Notes under the pieces: model-generated
Seen by the model: only the letters and a program-made list of their open reading frames with translations
Told to the model about the DNA's origin: nothing
Database searches by the model: none
Program-made: the position numbers and the translations under genes
In this document: in pieces, positions 59,302 to 64,000 of the stretch
Layout of the letters: each line of letters opens with the position of its first letter
How positions within the stretch are numbered: the stretch's first letter is position 1
Assembly: GCF_902506145.1 (NCBI RefSeq)
Contig: NZ_LR733520.1
Location: 2,153,476-2,217,475 of the forward strand
Reading direction: 5' to 3'
DNA length: 64,000 nt
From: Burkholderia sp. 8Y
GTDB lineage: Bacteria > Pseudomonadota > Gammaproteobacteria > Burkholderiales > Burkholderiaceae

Positions 59302-61661
59302 GACCGCGCGCTCCTCACCGCATTGACTGCTCGCAGAATCTCCTCGGCCGTCGCGGGCGCGTTCAAGGGCGGATTCACCTTGTGATCGCCGACGGCCGAC
59401 ACCGCATCGCGGATCGCGAAGAAGACGGAGAACGGCAGCAGAAGCGGCGGCTCGCCCACCGCCTTCGAGCGATGAATGCTGTCTTCCGCGTTGCGATTCT
59501 TGAAAAGCGACACGCGGAAATCGGCGGGCATGTCGTTGACCGTCGGAATCTTGTAGGTGGACGGCGCGTGCGTCATCAGCTTGCCGTCCTTGTTCCACCA
59601 CAGTTCTTCGGTCGTGAGCCAGCCCATGCCCTGCACGAACGCGCCTTCCACTTGCCCGATATCGAGCGCCGGATTCAGCGACGCGCCGACATCATGCAGC
59701 GCGTCCGCGCGCAGCACGCGCATCTCGCCGGTGAGCGTGTCGATCACCACTTCGGAGACCGCCGCGCCGTACGAGTAATAGAAGAACGGACGGCCCTGCA
59801 TCGTCGCCTGATCCCAGTAGAGCCTGGGCGTCGCGTAGAAGCCGTCGGACCACAGCTGCACGCGGGCGAGATACGCCTTCGCGACCACTTCGCCGAACGG
59901 AATCGCATCCTCGCCGACGATCACGCAGTCGTTCGCGAAGCGCACGCTCGCCGCCGTCACCGCGCCGCCGCCGAACTTCTCCGCCGCGAACGTCGCGAGC
60001 CGCTCGCGCAATTGACGCGCGGCGTCCTGCGCGGCCTTGCCGTTGAGATCCGTTCCAGTCGATGCCGCCGTCGCCGACGTATTCGCCACCTTGCTCGTGT
60101 CCGTCGCGGTCACGCGCACGCGCCCGAAGTCGATGCCAAGCTCATGCGCCACGACCTGCGCCACCTTCGTATTCAAGCCCTGGCCCATTTCGGTGCCGCC
60201 GTGGTTCACGAGAATCGAGCCATCGGTATAGATATGGACGAGCGCGCCGGCCTGATTGAAGTGCGTCACATTGAACGCAATGCCGAACTTCACCGGCGTG
60301 AGCGCGAGGCCCTTCTTCAGAATCTCGTTGTTCGCGTTGAACTCGCGCACGGCGTCGCGGCGGCGGCGATAGTCGCTCGTCGCGGCCAGCTCTCCGATGA
60401 GCTCGTGCAGCACGTTGTCCTCGACCGTCTGTCCATACGGCGTGCGGTTGTTTTCGGTCTTGCCGTACAGATTCGCGATGCGGACATCGAGCGGATCGCG
60501 GCCCACGGAACGCGCGATGTTGTCCATGATGTACTCGATCGCGAACGCGCCCTGCGGCCCGCCGAAGCCGCGAAACGCGGTGTTCGACTGGGTGTTGGTC
60601 TTGCCGCAATAGCCTTCGATCGCGACGTTCGGCAGCCAGTACGCGTTGTCGAAGTGGCAGACGGCGCGCGTCATCACCGGCCCCGAGAGATCGGCCGAGA
60701 AGCCGCAGCGCGAAGTCATGTCGACGGCGACCCCATCGATCACGCCTTCGTCGTCATAACCGACTTCGAAGTCGTACACGAAGTCGTGGCGCTTGCCGGT
60801 GATCATCATGTCATCGTCGCGGTCGGGGCGCAGCTTCACCGGACACAAGAGCTTCCACGCGGCGAGCGACGCGCAGCACGCGAAAATGCCCGACTGCGAT
60901 TCCTTGCCGCCAAAGCCGCCGCCCATGCGCCGGCACTCGACGAGCACGTTATGCGAATGCACGCCGAGCACATGCGCGACGAGATGCTGCATTTCGGTCG
61001 GGTGCTGCGTCGAGCAGTAGACGTGCATGCCGTCGTCATCCTTCGGCACCGCGTACGCAATCTGGCCTTCCAGATAGAACTGCTCCTGACCGCCGAGCTT
61101 CATCGCGCCGCGTTCGTGATGCGCGGCCTTCGACATCGCGCCTTCCGCATCGCCGCGAGCGAGCTTCAGCGGATTGAGCACGTACGATTCGGCGCGACGC
61201 GCGTCCTCCGCGGTGAGGACGGCGGGCAGGTCTTCGAATTCGATCGATGCGCGGCGCGCCGCGAGCCGCGCCGTGTCGTGCGACGTCGCGACCACGATGA
61301 ACATCGGCTGGCCGACGTACTGCACGACGCCCGGCGCGAGGATCGGATCGTCGTGGATGATCGGGCCACAGTCGTTCACGCCGGGAATGTCGTCGGCGGT
61401 GAAGACGGCGACCACGCCCGGCGTCGCGCGCACGGCGTCGAGTTTCATCGACACGATTTTCGCGTGCGCCTTCGGACTCAGCCCGAGCGCGGCGTGCAGC
61501 GTGCCCGCGACGGGCGGAATGTCGTCGGTGTAACTCGCGCGGCCGCTCACGTGCAGATGCGCGGATTCATGCGGCCGCGAGACGTGGACCTGCTTGAACG
61601 CGTCGGCGTCGTTGACGAGGGACTGGGCGTCGGCGAGAAAGGCTTCGGCTTGCTGGTTCAT
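59298..61661 (-). CDS. xdhB: Xanthine dehydrogenase, molybdopterin-binding large subunit
   Basis: This 787-residue subunit of xanthine dehydrogenase oxidises hypoxanthine and xanthine at the Mo centre. Family features are HVSGRASYTDDIPPVAGTLH at the N-terminus, the RRMGGGFGGKESQ motif near residue 235, FRGFGGPQGAFAIEYIMDNI, HGGTEMGQGLNTKVAQVVAH, and EGAFVQGMGWLTTEELWW near the C-terminus with the catalytic Glu in the VGEPPLLLPFSVFFAIRDAV stretch. ATG 61661 is the usual start; upstream in-frame codons are basic. It overlaps xdhC by four bases and follows xdhA by 25 bases. Confidence 0.95.
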   Translation of the reverse strand: MNQQAEAFLADAQSLVNDADAFKQVHVSRPHESAHLHVSGRASYTDDIPPVAGTLHAALGLSPKAHAKIVSMKLDAVRATPGVVAVFTADDIPGVNDCGPIIHDDPILAPGVVQYVGQPMFIVVATSHDTARLAARRASIEFEDLPAVLTAEDARRAESYVLNPLKLARGDAEGAMSKAAHHERGAMKLGGQEQFYLEGQIAYAVPKDDDGMHVYCSTQHPTEMQHLVAHVLGVHSHNVLVECRRMGGGFGGKESQSGIFACCASLAAWKLLCPVKLRPDRDDDMMITGKRHDFVYDFEVGYDDEGVIDGVAVDMTSRCGFSADLSGPVMTRAVCHFDNAYWLPNVAIEGYCGKTNTQSNTAFRGFGGPQGAFAIEYIMDNIARSVGRDPLDVRIANLYGKTENNRTPYGQTVEDNVLHELIGELAATSDYRRRRDAVREFNANNEILKKGLALTPVKFGIAFNVTHFNQAGALVHIYTDGSILVNHGGTEMGQGLNTKVAQVVAHELGIDFGRVRVTATDTSKVANTSATAASTGTDLNGKAAQDAARQLRERLATFAAEKFGGGAVTAASVRFANDCVIVGEDAIPFGEVVAKAYLARVQLWSDGFYATPRLYWDQATMQGRPFFYYSYGAAVSEVVIDTLTGEMRVLRADALHDVGASLNPALDIGQVEGAFVQGMGWLTTEELWWNKDGKLMTHAPSTYKIPTVNDMPADFRVSLFKNRNAEDSIHRSKAVGEPPLLLPFSVFFAIRDAVSAVGDHKVNPPLNAPATAEEILRAVNAVRSARS

Positions 61662-61686
61662 GTTCGTTCTGTCCTTATTCCGCTTC

Positions 61687-63201
61687 TTATTTCGCTTCGA
61701 CGAGTTCGATCGCGCGCACATCCAGTCTGGATTTCGCCAGCGGATTGTGCGGGCGCGTCTCCAGCCAGAAGCGGTACAGCAGGCTCTTGGCCGTCTCCAG
61801 CCGGTAGCCGCTGCTCGCGCGCATGTCGGTGAGCGGCGCGTAGTCCTCGCCGAGCGCGCGCATCGCGGCCTGCGCCGTGGCTTCGTGCCACTGCGCGTCG
61901 GCGAGCGCGGCTTCGGCGCGTGCGGCGCGCTTGGGCGTCGCGGCCATGCCGCCGAACGCGATGCGCGGCTCGCGGATCACGTCGCCCTCCGCGATAAATG
62001 CGAACGCGGCACACACCGCCGAAATGTCGGAATCGAAACGCTTCGAGAGCTTGTAAGTGCGAAAGCGCAGATTCGCGCGCTTGCCCGTGCGCGTCGGCAC
62101 GCGTACCGCCGCGACGACTTCGTGCTCGGCCATGTCCTTCTTCTGATACGCGAGGTACAGGTCTTCGAGCGGCATCTCGCGGGTGCCGTCGATGCTCGCC
62201 AGCACCACACGGGCGTTCAGCGCGATCAAGCCGGGCATCGAGTCGCCGATGGGCGAGCCGTTCGCCACGTTGCCGCCGAGCGTGCCCGCGTTGCGGATCG
62301 GCAGCGACGCGAACCGCTGCCACATCTCTTCCAGCTCCGGATAGGTTTTCACGAGTTCGGCATACGCGCGCTCGACGCTCACGCCCGCGCCCATCTCGAT
62401 CCACTCGTGCGTCGTCTCGACGCGCTTGAACGCATCGATCTGCCCGACATAGACAATGTCGCCGATATCGCGCAATTGCTTCGTCACCCACAAGCCGACA
62501 TCCGTGCTACCCGCGAGAATGCGCGCGCCGGGCTTCTCGGCCTTCAGCTTCGCGAGCGCCTCGACGGTGCGCGGCGCGTCGAACTGGCGGCCGGCGTGCT
62601 CGTAGTGGAAGGTGTCGTCGCGCTGGAGCGTGTCGAGCGTGCGCGCGAGCGCCTGAACATCGACGGGCGCGAGCGGCGCCTGATCGAACATGCGTTCGGC
62701 GGCGTCGATGATCGGCCGGTAGCCCGTGCAGCGGCACAGGTTGCCGGTCAGCGCGTTGCTGATCTCTTCGCGCAAGGGCGTCGTGCGGTGCGCGCATCCC
62801 GTGGTCGCATGACCGTGCTTTTCGTAGAGCGCGAACATCGACATGGCGAAGCCCGGCGTGCAGAAGCCGCATTGCGATCCGTGGCAATCGACGAGCGCCT
62901 GCTGCACCGGATGCAGCGAGCCGTCGGGCTGGCGCAGGTCTTCGACGGTGAAAAGCGCGCGGCCATCGAGCGTCGGCAGGAATTGCACGCACGCGTTGAC
63001 CGCCTTGAACGCGACGCCGCCCGCCCCGTCCGGCTCGCCGACGACGACCGTGCACGCGCCGCAATCGCCTTCGGCGCAGCCTTCTTTCGTGCCGGTGCAG
63101 CGCGCGTCTTCACGCAGATATTGAAGGACGGTGCGCGTGGGCGACGCGCCGCTCACTTCGCGGATCGCGTTGCGGTGATAAAAGCGGATCGGCTGGGTCA
63201 T
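61687..63201 (-). CDS. xdhA: Xanthine dehydrogenase, small subunit (2Fe-2S and FAD)
   Basis: This 504-residue electron-transfer subunit has a plant-type 2Fe-2S domain (CTGTKEGCAEGDCGACTVVV). A second cluster domain has GSQCGFCTPGFAMSMFALYE and NLCRCTGYRPIIDAAERMF. The FAD domain from about residue 195 has AGSTDVGLWVTKQLRDIGDI and RNAGTLGGNVANGSPIGDSM. A CO dehydrogenase flavoprotein C-terminal region closes the protein. ATG 63201 (MTQPIRFY) fits known starts better than the in-frame ATG at 63225. It is the first gene of the xdhABC operon. Confidence 0.94.
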   Translation of the reverse strand: MTQPIRFYHRNAIREVSGASPTRTVLQYLREDARCTGTKEGCAEGDCGACTVVVGEPDGAGGVAFKAVNACVQFLPTLDGRALFTVEDLRQPDGSLHPVQQALVDCHGSQCGFCTPGFAMSMFALYEKHGHATTGCAHRTTPLREEISNALTGNLCRCTGYRPIIDAAERMFDQAPLAPVDVQALARTLDTLQRDDTFHYEHAGRQFDAPRTVEALAKLKAEKPGARILAGSTDVGLWVTKQLRDIGDIVYVGQIDAFKRVETTHEWIEMGAGVSVERAYAELVKTYPELEEMWQRFASLPIRNAGTLGGNVANGSPIGDSMPGLIALNARVVLASIDGTREMPLEDLYLAYQKKDMAEHEVVAAVRVPTRTGKRANLRFRTYKLSKRFDSDISAVCAAFAFIAEGDVIREPRIAFGGMAATPKRAARAEAALADAQWHEATAQAAMRALGEDYAPLTDMRASSGYRLETAKSLLYRFWLETRPHNPLAKSRLDVRAIELVEAK

Positions 63202-63543
63202 GACGATTGTCTCGCGGGGCTTCATGGCTTCTTGCTGGTTGCGCGGGGTGCGCAGCCGGTGGCGGAGAGGTTCGTGCCGGGCTTTTTTTCAGAATAGTCC
63301 GACCGCCTCGATGGTTCGAAAGCTATCACCGCCAAAATGCGCAACCCATAGCGGACATTGCATGAGCGACATATTCGCACCGCGATAAGTCGCCGGAGCC
63401 ATGTGCGACAAGGCTCCGAGCGGTGCTGCACGACCGTGCGCTCCGCCGTTTTGGTCCATCTGGTTACAAAACCGGTGCGACGCTGCGCCGCAACATATGG
63501 GAGAATCACGCCTTCGCGTCGAATTCAAGTCCGCATTTTCCCT
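63202..63543. other. Divergent intergenic region between xdhA and the MFS gene
   Basis: These 342 bases separate divergent genes. On the minus strand TTCGAA (near 63318) and TATTCT (near 63294) are 18 bases apart and could be the xdhA promoter. On the plus strand nothing convincing is seen. No open frame with coding character was found. Confidence 0.4.
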
Positions 63544-64000
63544 ATGTCCACCCAGCCCCGCACCGCCGCCGCGCCGCAAGGCGATTTCGCCGTCACTCTC
63601 CGGATCGTGTCGGTCGTGCTGTACACGTTCCTCTGCTACCTGACGATCGGCATTCCGCTCGCGGTGCTGCCGGGCTTCGTGCATACGGATCTCGGCTACG
63701 GCTCGGTGATGGCGGGCGCGGCGATCAGCATCCAGTACTTCGCCACGCTGATGTCGCGGCCGCTCGCGGGCCGCACCGCCGACACGCTCGGTCCGAAGAA
63801 GACGGTGCTGTACGGGCTGGCCGCGTGCGCCGCGAGCGGCGTGCTGCTGCTGTGCTCGGCGCTCGCCGCCCAATGGCACGCGGTGAGCCTCGTGCTGCTC
63901 GTGATCGCGCGGCTCGTGCTCGGCTTCGGCGAAAGCTGGGTCGGCACGGGTTCGATCACGTGGGGCATCGGGCGCGTGGGCGTCGCGCACAACGCGAAGG
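63544..64000 (+). CDS. MFS transporter, N-terminal part (runs off the window)
   Basis: The frame from ATG 63544 is open to the end of the window. It reads about 152 residues of a major facilitator: a short basic N-terminus, helix 1 IVSVVLYTFLCYLTIGIPLA, helix 2 region VMAGAAISIQYFATLMSRPL, then the loop motif AGRTADTLGPKKTVLYG, matching the MFS signature between helices 2 and 3. Helices 3-4 follow with LVLGFGESWVGTGSITWGIG. This pattern is that of YfcJ/YhhS-type transporters. Substrate is not predictable. It is divergent from xdhA. Confidence 0.9.
   Translation, partial: MSTQPRTAAAPQGDFAVTLRIVSVVLYTFLCYLTIGIPLAVLPGFVHTDLGYGSVMAGAAISIQYFATLMSRPLAGRTADTLGPKKTVLYGLAACAASGVLLLCSALAAQWHAVSLVLLVIARLVLGFGESWVGTGSITWGIGRVGVAHNAK

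Noticed and set aside
59382..61832. 816-codon open frame on the plus strand
   Set aside because: It is the antisense shadow of xdhB with Arg-rich composition and no domain.

Overview
The window reads as a chromosome segment of a high-GC betaproteobacterium of the Burkholderiaceae, most like Paraburkholderia or Caballeronia. The signs are the yqgE-ruvX-pyrR-pyrB-pyrC'-plsC block, rubredoxin beside thiD, a CIRCE-controlled groES-groEL pair, DUF4148 and DUF2242 proteins, and xdhA-xdhB-xdhC. This assignment is inferred from gene content; there is no rRNA or tRNA to anchor it.

Region 1 (1-30 kb) is an accessory surface-glycan locus exported by an ABC (Wzm/Wzt) transporter. Its left edge is damaged. 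An IS3-family element cuts the end of a DUF2142 membrane protein gene that is also frameshifted, and a decayed IS256-family transposase tail lies between two membrane-protein genes. The locus makes dTDP-L-rhamnose (rfbBACD) and GDP-mannose (manC). It carries at least six glycosyltransferases, a LbH acetyltransferase, an acyltransferase-3 protein, YfhO- and GtrA-type membrane proteins, one Wzm permease and two Wzt ATPases. A PAPS-forming APS kinase sits next to a sulfotransferase, so the glycan may be sulfated. A 1128-residue protein joins a methyltransferase, a coiled coil and two glycosyltransferase-like domains, an architecture that recalls chain-terminating length regulators.

Region 2 (30-45.4 kb) is mostly core genome: apaH, plsC, pyrC'/pyrB/pyrR, ruvX, yqgE, phrB, rubredoxin, thiD, a DUF72 gene and groES-groEL. 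The exception lies between apaH and plsC: an ISC-type element with an intact iscB (RNA-guided nuclease, the family ancestral to Cas9) and, directly upstream, a densely hairpinned stretch that is very probably its omega-RNA. No tnpA is present. This is the most interesting system in the window. The pyrC-like gene lacks the zinc-binding histidines of a working dihydroorotase.

Region 3 (45.4-64 kb) holds a solitary GT4 glycosyltransferase, a CopG-type regulator with a PHB-depolymerase-like esterase, an unknown multi-pass membrane protein, small exported proteins (DUF4148, DUF2242 lipoprotein, BON), a TAXI-type binding protein, a DsbA-like isomerase, LysR and AraC regulators, and a xanthine dehydrogenase operon whose xdhC lacks its N-terminal half. 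It ends inside an MFS transporter gene. No CRISPR array, rRNA or tRNA was recognised.
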